Source of the DNA: Pseudozyma flocculosa PF-1
Lineage: Eukaryota > Basidiomycota > Ustilaginomycetes > Ustilaginales > Ustilaginaceae
Reading direction: 5' to 3'
DNA length: 64,000 nt
Assembly (NCBI RefSeq): GCF_000417875.1
Contig: NW_006920887.1
Location: forward strand, 480,224-544,223
How positions within the stretch are numbered: the first letter of the stretch is position 1; each line of letters starts with the position of its first letter. Shown in pieces: positions 35,148 to 46,000 of this stretch. The notes under the pieces are model-generated. The model had not been told where the DNA came from. It ran no database searches and saw only the letters and a program-made list of their open reading frames with translations. The position numbers and the translations under genes are program-made.

Positions 35148-36287
35148 CTACTGTCCGATTCCGCAGATGGCCAGTTCCCGCATCTCCTGCAGGACTCCCT
35201 CGACCTGTCACACCACGATTGGGGCGGCGAGAGAAGAGGAAGGAAGAGTATCAGGTCAGTTCTCCCTTCCCCCTTCGCCCCCTCTCTTTCTCTCTACCCA
35301 CGGAGCGGCTCGGGGACTCACCTGTGCATCGAGCTGACCCTCTGCGTACTCTTCGCGCACGCCCTCGCGGAAGAAGCGCTGTACGCCGCCGAGTTTCTCG
35401 TAGCCCTCTTCTGCGAACTTGGCCTGCATGCGCACCATGGCCTCGAAGCTCGGGTCGAGGTAGGGGATGCGCAGGTCGAGGAGCTGCGGCAGCTCCTCGG
35501 CCAGCTGGTCGTTGTACGCCTCGAATATCAACCGCGCGTCTTCCAGCTCCTTTTCCGCCCTGCTCCGAGTGCGCAAAGTGGCAGAAGAGGGGGACGAGGG
35601 GGTTAGCAAAGATGAGCGAGCGGGATCGCCAAGGTGCTCAGTATGCGGGGGCGCTGCACTCGGACGCACTTGGGCAGCTTGATTGGGTCGTCGCTTGGCT
35701 TGTCGATCAGCTTGCGGTGTCGAGATCGTGCGGCGTCGTAGTCGAGCAGCTGCGCCCAGTGTTCCGGTGCGAGGTGCGAAGGATGCCGGGGGGGTCAGTC
35801 GACGGTGCGAATCTCGGGTACCACGCCGCCACTCCGCCACGCCGCCACGCCGCCACGCCGGCGCGGGCCTCACCTTCTTGTTCCTCTTTTCGAGCGTCTT
35901 GTTAATCTCTGGAAAGTAGCTGCACATTTTGCCGATGGGTTCGAGGACGGTGGCGCGGTAGGGGGCGTCGATTTCGCGCGCCGTCTTTGTGTCGAGCTCC
36001 TCGACGGCGCGCTTGTAGGCGTTTGCGGCCATGGCTGCGTCGCTCGAGTCGGTGTAGAAGCCGTCTACGGTCTCTGCGATGCGTGCCTGTGCCGAAGCGA
36101 GGCCGCGCATGGCGTCGAGGTAGACCTTGGCCTCCTTTTGGAGCGCGACCATCTCGCGCTCCATGGACCTGTATCGCTGCTCCTCTTCGCTGAATTCGCT
36201 GTCGATGGTGCGCTCCACCTGGCCCGTCTTTTGCATGAGCGTGGTGCCGGCGCGGTTGAGCGACTTTTTGAAGCCGCCCCAGGACAT
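35148..36287 (-). CDS. RVS161: BAR-domain protein Rvs161 (amphiphysin-like)
   Basis: Rvs161 pairs with Rvs167 to form a crescent-shaped dimer that tubulates membrane during endocytic scission. Minus-strand exons 36287-35874, 35749-35670, 35559-35322 and 35204-35148 give 262 residues, close to the yeast length of 265. The start MSWGGFKKSLNRAGTTLMQK is the amphipathic N-BAR helix and matches the family closely. Three long helices follow, with EREMVALQKEAKVYLDAMRG, VLEPIGKMCSYFPEINKTLE, DYDAARSRHRKLIDKP and ELPQLLDLRIPYLDPSFEAM. There is no SH3 domain, which distinguishes it from Rvs167. The last exon (VEGVLQEMRELAICGIGQ) is short but aligns with the conserved family C-terminus (ELLGQMTSLDICALG type). 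It is divergent from VPS60 and convergent with DNM1, all three being membrane-remodelling genes. Confidence 0.95.
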
Positions 36288-36895
36288 GGTGGGCGGTGGG
36301 GAGGAGGAGAGTGGGGCGGGCAGGGAAGAAGGGTGAGGTGTGCAGCACGAGGAGCGAGGCGGGTGATGGGAGGTGGTCGGGTGCGGTGGAGTGTGCGAGG
36401 CGGTGATGGGCCGAGTGGTGACGGGGGATGGCGACGAGGAGCGATGGTGGAAGTGGAGCGGGTCAGAGGCCGAGACGGCAAGGCCCCAGCCCCGGCCCTG
36501 GCCCACGTCGGGGACGGATCGGCGTCAGGGCAGGCCGGGCTGGGCAGGGCTGTGCTGTGCCTCGAATCGACCTGCTTGCTGGTTGGTGGCCGATGCCCGT
36601 CTCCCGTGGTTGGCTTGCCTTGCCTTGCCTTGCCTTGCCTGGGCTAGGATCGGGCGCGGGCTTCTCCACTTTAGGCCCCCCCCGCGTGTCTGTGCGCAGC
36701 CTAGGCCAGGCCGGGCCAGGGCAATGGCCGGGGACCAGCCACCTTGCTCCTCCTCCTCCTCCCCTCTCACCACCACCATCACCACCACCACCATCCCTCC
36801 GCTGCAACTTGCCTCCTCGTCGCAACACACGCCTGCTCCCACGCCCGCGCATACTCGCTACACGTCACCCAACATCACAACAGCAGGCTACCGCC
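36288..36895. other. Divergent promoter region of RVS161 and VPS60
   Basis: 608 bp serving both genes. It contains a CCTTG pentanucleotide repeat and CAC/CCT-rich tracts close to the VPS60 start. Confidence 0.55.
36614..36640. repeat. (TTGCC)5 pentanucleotide repeat
   Basis: Five TTGCC units lie in the shared promoter of RVS161 and VPS60. It is one of several pentanucleotide repeats found only in non-coding parts of this window. Confidence 0.85.
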
Positions 36896-37696
36896 ATGAA
36901 TCGCCTCTTTGGCAGCACCGCCGCCAAGCCCAAGCCCTCGCTCGGCGACGCAATCGCATCCACAGAGGCGCGCGCAGACGGCGTAGAGGTCAAGATACGC
37001 AAGCTCGATGCCGAACTCACCCGATACCGCGATCAGATGAAAAAGCTCCGCGACGGGCCCGGAAAGGTGAGCCCCTGGGCCGTCACTCCCGCCCGCCTCT
37101 GTTCAGAACGCCCGGCTGACGATTCGATTCCCTCGTCCTCGTCCTCGTCCTCATCCCCGTCCCCGTCCCCGTCCTCATCCTCGTCCCCCTGCCTCACCTC
37201 CGCTTAGACCGCCGTGCAGAAACGCGCGCTGCGCGTGCTCCAGCAGAAGCGCATGTACGAGGCGCAGCTCGCCTCGCTGCAGCAGCAGTCGTTCAACATG
37301 GAGCAGGCCACCATGACGACCGACAACCTGCGCAACACCATGGCCACCTTTGACGCCATGCAGACGGCCAACAAGGAGATGAAAAAGACGTACGGCAAGA
37401 TTGACCTCGACAAGATTGAACGCATGCAGGACGAGATGGAGGACCTCATCGAGAGCGCAAACGAGGTCCAGGACACCATCGGTCGCAGCTACGCCGTCCC
37501 CGACGACATCGACGACGACGAGCTCCAGGCCGAACTCGACGCGCTCGGCGATGAGCTCGAAGAGGAGTCTGCGGATGGTATACCCAGCTACCTCCGCAAC
37601 GACGAGTCGGCCCTGCCCGACTTTGTCGACGAGGACCCCTCGGCAAAACTCGAAAACCGGCCCGAGGATCAGACAGAGGCCATGAGGGCCGCCTGA
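36896..37696 (+). CDS. VPS60: ESCRT-III-related protein Vps60 (CHMP5)
   Basis: Vps60 assembles late in the ESCRT-III pathway on endosomes and, with Vta1, regulates the Vps4 ATPase during multivesicular body formation. Exons 36896-37066 and 37208-37696 encode 219 residues. The N-terminus MNRLFGSTAAKPKPSLGDAI is the family's Met-Asn-Arg-Phe-like start. The basic helical half has KRALRVLQQKRMYEAQLASL and NMEQATMTTDNLRNTMATFD. The acidic C-terminal half has RMQDEMEDLIESANEVQDTI, DDIDDDELQAELDALGDELE and a short tail IPSYLRNDESALPDFVDEDP, which in homologues binds Vta1/LIP5. Length and charge distribution fit the family. Its 141 nt intron contains GTCCTC-type repeats. Confidence 0.95.
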
Positions 37697-37964
37697 AAAC
37701 GAGGGGCGCGCGCGCATGCACGCCGAGCCAGAATCAATACCCGTTGCAGCCGTCCGTCTGCGCGCCAGGAGGTCGGATGCGATACCTGCGTGCGATCGTG
37801 TTGCAGGGAGTGTGGGAGACGATGCGATCGAGTGGGCGGTACAAGTACATGCGGGCGCGAGGCGGGGGGAAGCCGCGGCCAGGCCGGCGAGATGCTCGGA
37901 CAGTGACGGAATGGAGGCGATTCGAGGGGGATGCAGGCGCCGGGTGCCGACTCAGCCGACCGAA

Positions 37965-39599
37965 TCAGCAGCAGCCGGGGCAGACGTGGAGCTGCTCGTG
38001 CACAAAGGCGTCGCACTCGAGGCAAAAGTGGGTCCTGCACCTCGAGCACGCGTACCTCGACGACGGCGCCAGACCGCTCTCGTCGACGGCGCCCACCACG
38101 GCCCTCGCACCGTTGGGCGCCTTGGCTTTGGCGGCGACCGTAGCGGCAGCCTGCGACGACGACGATGTTGCTGTGGAGCCGTTGGCGTTGGCGCTGGCGC
38201 TGGCGCTGGCGCTGGCGTTGGCATGGCCATTGGCGTGGGTTGGAGCCTGGGCCGGGTCGGGCTTGGGGGGAAAGGGGAGGTTGCACGAAAAGCAGTTCGG
38301 GTTCGACGCGGGCGTGACGGCCTCCCAGGGCACGGCGAGCCAGTTGCCGACGGGGAAGAGATGGTGGTAGGAGCGGGCGAGGTGGGTGCTCATGACAATC
38401 GTGATGCCGCACACGGGGCAGTCGGTGGGCACGTCGCACACCTTGCACCCGCAGCGCGGGCACAGGTAACCGGCGCCCTTGACCTTGGAGTGGCACGCGC
38501 ACAGCGTAGGGTCCGAGTGGGCGGGCAGGCGCAGCGGAAAGGCCATCTGCAGCAGGTCGATGCCCTGCGACGCGGCGTCGCCGTCGCCGTCGCTTCCCTC
38601 TGGGCCCCGGCCTCGCCCGCGGCCTGGACCCTCGACTGCGGGCGGGGGCACGAGATCAAAGAGGCAGTCGCGAAAGTGGCCCTCGTTGAGGGCGACGCTA
38701 AAGGTGCCTCCTGTCTTTGTGCAGACGTCGCGGTAGATTTTGACCTCTGCGGCGAGCGAGACCATCGAGACGCGGATGTGGTCGCGCTGGAGCTGGCGGA
38801 TGGTGTCGTGGATGTTGCCCGGGTCGCAGGTGGTGAGGGAGCCAAAGATGGCGAGGATCTCGCGCGAGTTGCTGGCGGGCAGGTGAGCCAGGCTGGAGCG
38901 CGCCATCTCGAGGGCATTCTGCAGCGAGGGCTCGCCGCTGGGCTCGAGCCTGCGCCGCTGTCCGAGCGAGGCGACGTGGTCGACGGTGTTGCCGCCCATC
39001 ATGGCGACGCGCTCGGCGATGCCGTTGCGCGTGGCAATGACGCTGAGCTGGCCGATGGGGTTCTGGTCAAAGTACTCCTGGACAAACTCGCGGGCGTACT
39101 GGAGGGTGAGGTCGAAGCGGTTGGGGCGGAGGTCCTTTTCGAGCATGCTGGAGCTGAGGTCGATGAGGAGGACGAGGTGGCGGATGATGCCGCGCTGGAC
39201 GGGGGCGACGTCGCGGGTGATGCGCTTGCGCTTGTTGCTCTCGATCATCTGGCGCACCGCGCTCTCGAGGCTGCCGCTCTCGTCTTCGTGGACATTGTCC
39301 CAGGAGCGCTTGTAGGTGGCCTCCCAGCTGTAGCCGGCGTCCTTGGCCTTGGACTTGGGCTTGGGCTTGCCCGGTGCACCACCGTCCTTGGCTGCCTTTG
39401 ACGTGGAAGCAGCACCGGCAGCGCTGGAGCGAAGGCTGTTGCGGGTAGCGAGAGCGCCTTGTCCACGGGCGCCGAGGCGTGGTAGGGCAGGTGCGGATCG
39501 GAAATCGTCGCCGCTGTCGTCGTCGTCGAGGTAGTCTTCCTCTTCTCGGTCGTAGTCTGCGTCGCCGTCGTCGGCGGCATTCTGTCTCGGCGGCGCCAT
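37965..39599 (-). CDS. SSL1: TFIIH core subunit Ssl1 (p44)
   Basis: Ssl1 is part of the TFIIH core used in RNA polymerase II initiation and nucleotide excision repair, where it stimulates the Rad3/XPD helicase. The single-exon product has 544 residues. After an acidic, disordered start comes the Ssl1 segment around SWEATYKRSWDNVHEDESGS, then a von Willebrand A-like domain with LVLLIDLSSSMLEKDLRPNR (about 142-161) and REILAIFGSLTTCDPGNIHD. A C4 zinc-binding segment, GYLCPRCGCKVCDVPTDCPV, follows. The C-terminal RING-like zinc domain is CFSCNLPF, then RYACSRCRTHFCLECDAFVH and CPGCC. An Ala/Ser/Asn repeat of about 50 residues, coded by GGCGCT-like repeats near 38187-38220, is inserted within this zinc domain. 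The start is the ATG at 39599, matching the family's acidic beginning. Confidence 0.95.
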   Translation of the reverse strand: MAPPRQNAADDGDADYDREEEDYLDDDDSGDDFRSAPALPRLGARGQGALATRNSLRSSAAGAASTSKAAKDGGAPGKPKPKSKAKDAGYSWEATYKRSWDNVHEDESGSLESAVRQMIESNKRKRITRDVAPVQRGIIRHLVLLIDLSSSMLEKDLRPNRFDLTLQYAREFVQEYFDQNPIGQLSVIATRNGIAERVAMMGGNTVDHVASLGQRRRLEPSGEPSLQNALEMARSSLAHLPASNSREILAIFGSLTTCDPGNIHDTIRQLQRDHIRVSMVSLAAEVKIYRDVCTKTGGTFSVALNEGHFRDCLFDLVPPPAVEGPGRGRGRGPEGSDGDGDAASQGIDLLQMAFPLRLPAHSDPTLCACHSKVKGAGYLCPRCGCKVCDVPTDCPVCGITIVMSTHLARSYHHLFPVGNWLAVPWEAVTPASNPNCFSCNLPFPPKPDPAQAPTHANGHANASASASASANANGSTATSSSSQAAATVAAKAKAPNGARAVVGAVDESGLAPSSRYACSRCRTHFCLECDAFVHEQLHVCPGCC

Positions 39600-40004
39600 A
39601 GCGGCGGAGGAAGGGGAAAGGAGGGAAAAAGTCGAGCGTGGTAGACGACAACGACGACGACGACGAGTGCGCGGGGGCGACGAAGATGGCGGTTGAAAGA
39701 CAGAAGGAAGCTGCAAGGGCCCAAAGCTGAGTCGGCGCATGTGGAGCAAGCAGGCCGTTGGTTAGGCTGGCTGGCAACCCACCTTGAATCGACGGCTGGC
39801 CAGTGCTTTGCTTTGCTTTGCTGCCCTCTCTCGCCCGAAAGAGCCATCTGGGCAGCCCAGCGACAAGCCCAACGCGCCGCCAACGCGCTACGGCAGGCCG
39901 TCGTGGCTCGGGCAGGCCAGCAGGCTCCCCACTCCTGCCCCCACCTTCTCACCACCACCACCACCACAGCCACCTCCGGTCACCCTCGCCGCGCAGCCGC
40001 CACG
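39600..40004. other. Divergent promoter region of SSL1 and the next gene
   Basis: 405 bp between two divergent genes. It contains a (TTTGC)4 pentanucleotide repeat at 39804-39822 and CCA-rich tracts before the 40005 start. Confidence 0.55.
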
Positions 40005-40978
40005 ATGAACTACGCAGGCTACATGGAGAGCCCCTCTCCTGCACCGACCAACACCAACAACAACAATACCAGCACCCCAGCAGCACTGCGCGGCAGGAAG
40101 CGCAAACACGCCCCCTCGACTTCCACCCCCTCGCGCCAGCACTCTTTCAACCAGCACCACCCCGGCCATCCAGGCCACCCGGGCCACCCGCAACTTCCTC
40201 ACCATGGCTACCCGCACGGCTACCATCCCGGCGGCCCCGCAGCTCAGGGCCCTCCGCCCCCCGGCATGCTGCCCGGTCACGGCCAGGGCCCACTCGGCCT
40301 CAACCTCCCTTCGTCCATCCAGGACGACCTGCCCGACAATGTCATCGACGACCTCGACAGGCTCACCCACCGCGACCTCGCCGTCGCCCGCTACGTCAGG
40401 AACCACGAGCTGCTCAGCATGATCTTTGACGCCCGCAGGATAGGTGAGTCGCCGTGCTGCATCGTCGCCCCTCGGGACGGCAAGCCGACCGACCTGACCT
40501 GACCTGACCTGACCTGACCTGAGGCCTTGCCACCCATCGCTGCCATCGCACCCGCCTCCACCCAACACCCCGCCACAGACACGATGCAGCCATCGCCTTC
40601 CCCCTACTCTGCTATGTCCGCCGCCGAGCTCAAGGAGCGCGTCGAGTCGCTCCACGGCGACCTCGAACAGCTCGCCCACCGCCACACGCGCAAGCTGCAG
40701 CGCCTCAACAGCGTCCTCTCGGGCAAGCTGCCCGTCGACAGCCCAGTCTGGGACGACGACGACGGCGCCGACGAAGGCATCGTGGAGCTGCCTGCCGAGG
40801 CGAGGGAGGGCGACGTCCAAGAGGCCACGGCCGACGACCGCTGGGCACAGCACCCGAGCCGCGGCAGGATCGTCGGCCTCGGCTTTGTGCGCGCCGACAC
40901 GCCGCCGCAGCTCAGGCCAAAGGCTCCACCGGCACAGCCTGCCGGGAACACCGCCGAGGGACAGGCGCAGGCGTCACC

Positions 40979-41011
<33 letters not shown>

Positions 41012-41855
41012 GCAGTCGCCCTCGGACATGGTCGTCGATGGCGCATCCGACGCGCTCGAAAAGCAGAGGCAGGAGGAGGAGCGGCTGAAGCAGGAGCTCG
41101 AGGCCATCACCCAGCTCAACAAGGCCCACGGCATCCACGCCGACTTTTCCACGGCGCCACCACCCGCTTCCGCGCCCGCGCCCGCACCAGCTCCCGCCCA
41201 GCCTGCACCCGCCAATGCTCAGACGGACCCTCCGCGGCCACCCGCGGTGCCATCCGCTCCGGTGGCCGCCGCGCCCGCCCAGTCCTCGCCTGCGCCGGCT
41301 AGCGCAGCGGATAGCACCGTCGCCGATGCCGCACCTGCCGCCGCCCAGGCTCAGGCTACAGACGCTGCTTCTTCCGGCAGCAGCAGCAGCGGCGGCGGCG
41401 GCGGCGGCGGTGATGACGCTGCCACGGGGGATGGAGCCGGTGCTTCGGCGGCCGAGGGTGTTGCTGCAGCTGTCGAGGCGGCGCCCGTGGCCACTGATAC
41501 CTCTGCTGGCACCCAGGCTCCCGCGGCAGCATCCGACGCTGCACCGGCGACGGCGGCAGCAGCAGCGGACACTACAACAGACGTCAAGACCGCCGCCGTC
41601 GAAGGAGCACCCGCTGCTGCGGCGGAGGGCGACACCACCATGACGGACGTTGCGGATGCGCCTGCTGCCAGCGAGCCGGAGACACAGCCAAGTGCCACGA
41701 CCGAGCCGGCGGCGGCTGAAACCAAGCCCGCCGAGGTGGAAGTGGAGGCCAAGGCGGAACAGGCCGAGGACGACGTCAAGATGGACGAGGCCAAGGACGA
41801 GCCAGCGGCGACCGCCCAAGCCGAGACCGAGGCCAAGGCAGCCCCTAGCGCCTGA
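40005..41855 (+). CDS. Unrecognised Ala/Gln-rich protein with a conserved-looking N-terminal block and coiled coil
   Basis: I do not recognise this gene by name. Exons 40005-40443 and 40579-41855 encode 571 residues. The first 100 residues are His/Pro/Gly-rich with a basic RGRKRKH motif that could be a nuclear signal. The only compact part is about residues 105-190: IQDDLPDNVIDDLDRLTHRD, then LAVARYVRNHELLSMIFDAR and a predicted helix AAELKERVESLHGDLEQLAH. A short acidic block, a poly-Gln run at 40981-41009, another charged helix and a long Ala/Pro/Asp/Glu-rich tail complete it. Composition and the nuclear-type motif suggest a transcription or chromatin cofactor subunit, but this is inference. 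The intron is fixed by phase (DARRI joined to DTMQPS) and carries a TGACC repeat. It is divergent from SSL1. Confidence 0.75.
40491..40521. repeat. (GACCT)6 pentanucleotide repeat in an intron
   Basis: Six GACCT units lie inside the single intron of the 40005-41855 gene. They contribute repeated CTGAC words, which resemble the branch-point consensus. Confidence 0.85.
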
Positions 41856-41967
41856 AGCAGAGCGACTTCGAGACGATCTACAGTCGGTCCTTTGTCATTC
41901 TCGTTCTCTCTACCTGTGAAATCGACACGGGATGGCATGGTCGCCGTCTATCGGATGCGGACCTTCA

Positions 41968-43056
41968 CTAGGTCCGGATGCGGACCGAGAGGCAGGTGAC
42001 GCAGCCCTCGAGTGCCTCGAACTGGGAGATGTCGACGGTCTCGACGCGGTAGCCGCGCTGCCGGAGTATCTGGGTCGTCCTTGGCGCGTCTGACGACATG
42101 ACGAGGTGCGAGGGCGACAACACGACGACGGCCACGCCGTGTTCCTGGCCGGTCCGTCGACGAGGAGGAGGGGGCAGCGAGTGCGTGAGTGCTTGGCGGG
42201 AGGGGAGAAGTCTGGACTGGACTGGACTGGACTGGACTCGACTCACCTCTGGTACGGCTAGGAACGAAGGAAAGATGGAGGGATCGTCGACGATGGGTTC
42301 GTACCCGATCACGGTCCCATCCGGCAGTGCGGTGACGGCGCTCTCTGCGGTGGGTGAGCACGTTGATGAGGCTCCGGGGGCGTCAGTTTTGAACGAAGGG
42401 CAACGACGTCGGATCGACAAAGAGGGAGAGAATGGGCGGGAAGCGGGGGACACGGCAACTCAACTGAGATGGAGGGCCTTTGTAACGGGTACCTCGACCA
42501 GATCCATATCGAGTTCCTTTAAAAGAGCGCGGAGCTGCGCGCGACCGAGGTCATTGGTCCTACTGCTCCTCCCGACATACACGGTGCGGCCGACCTTGAG
42601 TAGATCACCGCCGTCGAGCCTCGCCTCACCCTCTATCCTCACCACCCTCTTCACGTCCCCTCCAAGATGGGCCCGGAGAAACTCTTCGATGCCGTCGAGT
42701 TCGGGTCGACGTGACTCGGCACCGGGCGAGGTGACGAGGATGGTACCGCGCGGCAGCGAGACGAGGATATCTTCGACAAAGACGCTATCGGCGCATGTGG
42801 GCGCGGGTGGAACCTCGATGATCTGCCACGGCGGCGTGGCGGTGGCGAAGAGGGAGATGTAAGCTTGCCATTGCGCCAGTGCGAGGGTGTGGGAGATGGA
42901 GGAGGGGGCGGGCGTCGAGATGTGCGTGATCTGTCCCGAGGCTAGGTTGGGCGGTGGTCGGCGAACCAGTAGCGTGCCTCCCCCTCCTCTCCCGCCTCCT
43001 CCTCCCTCCCCGCGAGGGGATGCGGATGTCGTGTTGTTGGTCGTCGCGGTGGACAT
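41968..43056 (-). CDS. NG,NG-dimethylarginine dimethylaminohydrolase-like protein (DDAH family)
   Basis: DDAH enzymes hydrolyse asymmetric dimethylarginine to citrulline and dimethylamine in the cytosol. Minus-strand exons 43056-42465, 42344-42247 and 42144-41968 encode 288 residues, the usual length. Motifs are APTCADSVFVEDILVSLPRG (substrate-binding Asp and Glu), ARLDGGDLLKVGRTVYVGRS (the GGD motif), TKALHLKSAVTALPDGTVIG (with the catalytic His at about 196) and the C-terminal EGCVTCLSVRI with the nucleophile Cys at about 281. The ATG at 43056 is preferred because it gives a family-length protein. An in-frame ATG at 43245 would add 63 residues rich in Arg, Gly and Trp that might be a leader. 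The first intron has a less common GTTGAG donor but joins in phase exactly through the HLK motif. Confidence 0.88.
42212..42244. repeat. (GGACT)n pentanucleotide repeat in the DDAH-like gene's second intron
   Basis: Five GGACT units plus a variant lie next to the donor site of the intron 42145-42246. It belongs to the set of non-coding pentanucleotide repeats in this window. Confidence 0.85.
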
Positions 43057-46000
43057 GCTCGAGGTGGTGGTGGACGAAAGCGAGTGCAGGCAGGGAGCGA
43101 ATGCGAGGGTCGTCGAGGGCTGCACTGCGCTGCGTTGCGGGGCAGGCGGTCCGTGCCCCCTCATCCCCCCGCACGGCCACCGCCAACGCTCACTGTTCCC
43201 GGCCAAGAAGCCGATCCCGCTCCGTACCGTCGTCGTCGTCGCCATCGTATCGCCCCCTTTGCCCAGCCTTGGTCTATCCGAGAGCAACCGGTAAGGCAGC
43301 CATCCGAGAAACGAGGCGGCTGCGGGCCCATGCCGAATGGTCCCCGACCGACGCCTGTCTCTCTCTCTCTCTAGACTCTGTACCGTCTCTGCTGGCTGGC
43401 TCGGCGCTACGCAACGCCGCGCTGCGCTGTGGCTGGATCAACTCCGGGCCGCATCGCTCGTCGCTCGTCGTCGTTGATTAGAGCTCCATCCCGTGCGCGC
43501 GTCTGGGCGGTCCGTCGGTCGGTGAGTGAGACCTTTGTTGCGGTTCTGCAGGAATGGATTCACCGGCGAGAGAAGCAGCCCCGTCGCGACAAGCCGAGGG
43601 CTGTTGGGCAGGCGGGCAAGCGATGAGGAACCAGCGTAACCTACCGCTGATCCTATGTCTTGCAGCTCCGCATCGCCGCACTGAGAGAGGCAGGCAGGCT
43701 GAGCCAGGTGCTCAGCTTTTGAAGCACAACGACACCTTACTGTATCTAGTGCTCCGTGGTGGCAGGGCAGCATTGCATGGTGAAGTCCCCGCAACCTGCC
43801 CTGCCGCGTTGATGCTGTCTTCATGTGACCACGTACGAACCTGATGCACCAGGCTATAGACGTCCATCCATCATTGCAGGAAGGGGATTGGCAAGGCAAA
43901 CAGGGATGCCAGAAGAGATTAAGCACGCAAGCAAGCTGCGTCACTTTGGACCTCGGACAAGAGAGTGGCTAGGAACACAGGCCGGGCTGCAGGCGTCGTA
44001 TTGATGGCAGGAATTCCTCGAGCAGACAACATCGCCCGAGGGCTCAGGCAGACAAGGCAGGCCAGACACCACCCGCCGCCACCGCCGCCGCCGACGACGA
44101 CGACGACGACGGCGTTCCATTCGAAGGAGCCGCTCGGCCAGCAACAGAAACACAGATGGAAGCACCCCCGCCCGCCAGCTCGATCCGGCCTGGGCTGGGC
44201 GGAGACACCGCTAAGCTCCTTTGCCTCGCCGTCGCCGTAGCCGTCGCCGTATTTCTTGCCCTCGCCGTCGCCGTCGCCTCACCGTCGACCGGTGGCTCTG
44301 CCCGCCACCAGACCCAAGCCAAACTTGCAAGCTTGGAGATAGAGATTCAAGATTGCCGCCAGCCAAGACGAGCGCGGCGAGGGCGACAGCACGCACGACG
44401 GTACCACTCCTGTCCAACGTCGGCCGCCACGACGGGCAGGCAGGCAGGGCAGGCGCAGCAAGGCGGGTCGCCCACTGGTCTGTTTGCCAGCGGCAGGTAG
44501 GCAAAGCGAGCAAGGGCGGGCTAGGCTGCGGCCTNNNNNNNNNNNNNNNNNNNNNNNNNNNNNNNNNNNNNNNNNNNNNNNNNNNNNNNNNNNNNNNNNN
44601 NNNNNNNNNNNNNNNNNNNNNNNNNNNNNNNNNNNNNNNNNNNNNNNNNNNNNNNNNNNNNNNNNNNNNNNNNNNNNNNNNNNNNNNNNNNNNNNNNNNN
44701 NNNNNNNNNNNNNNNNNNNNNNNNNNNNNNNNNNNNNNNNNNNNNNNNNNNNNNNNNNNNNNNNNNNNNNNNNNNNNNNNNNNNNNNNNNNNNNNNNNNN
44801 NNNNNNNNNNNNNNNNNNNNNNNNNNNNNNNNNNNNNNNNNNNNNNNNNNNNNNNNNNNNNNNNNNNNNNNNNNNNNNNNNNNNNNNNNNNNNNNNNNNN
44901 NNNNNNNNNNNNNNNNNNNNNNNNNNNNNNNNNNNNNNNNNNNNNNNNNNNNNNNNNNNNNNNNNNNNNNNNNNNNNNNNNNNNNNNNNNNNNNNNNNNN
45001 NNNNNNNNNNNNNNNNNNNNNNNNNNNNNNNNNNNNNNNNNNNNNNNNNNNNNNNNNNNNNNNNNNNNNNNNNNNNNNNNNNNNNNNNNNNNNNNNNNNN
45101 NNNNNNNNNNNNNNNNNNNNNNNNNNNNNNNNNNNNNNNNNNNNNNNNNNNNNNNNNNNNNNNNNNNNNNNNNNNNNNNNNNNNNNNNNNNNNNNNNNNN
45201 NNNNNACAGACTGACTGACCGACTGACCGACTGACCGAGCCAGCTCCTGCCCGCCCCTCACCCCGCCCGCCCCCTCTCTGTGGCCGCCTCCGTCCGCGGC
45301 TGCCGCTGCTGCCACTCTGCTCTCGCCGCTGCTGCTGCCGCCGCCGCCGCCGCTGCTCTGCCACACTACACACACTGCACCTCCCTAGCCGCCTCGCGAC
45401 CTCGCCATCGCCATCATCCTCCCTACGCTATCCCCCATCGTCCACCACCCACCACCCATCACCCCTACCGCCCGCCCGCTCGCCCGCGTCTCGACCTCGA
45501 CACCATATCTCTCCACGAATCTCTGCGCCGGCGCCACTCGTTCATCCGCCGCTCGCCCATCTCTCGCCTCCCCACGTCGTCCTAGACTCCGGCCAACAGC
45601 TGCGCGGTACACGTCTACCACCTTTCCCCGCCCGTCCTTCGCCCCGTCTACTCTGCATCCTTCCTCTCGAGGACCCGTTGCACCCTGCTCTGCGTCAATC
45701 CAACACCTCGGCGTAGCATTTGTGGCTTGGCTCCTTCTCCATCCGGCCACCCATCTTGGACTCTCCCGACCCAACTTGCCTTCCCCCTTCGCCCTCTGAC
45801 CTCGGCCTCGACCGATCGACACTCGTCCTGCCCACACCTTGCCTCTTGAACCTCCTCCTGTGTCCCTGTCCCTCTCGTCGTCACCGACCCCTTTGTCACC
45901 GCTGCGCCCTTCCCTCGTCCCTCGCCCATCACCGCCGCCGCCTGCACCTTGCACATTGCAACGCTATCCCCCTGGCCATCTTCCGACTCGCCATCCAGCC

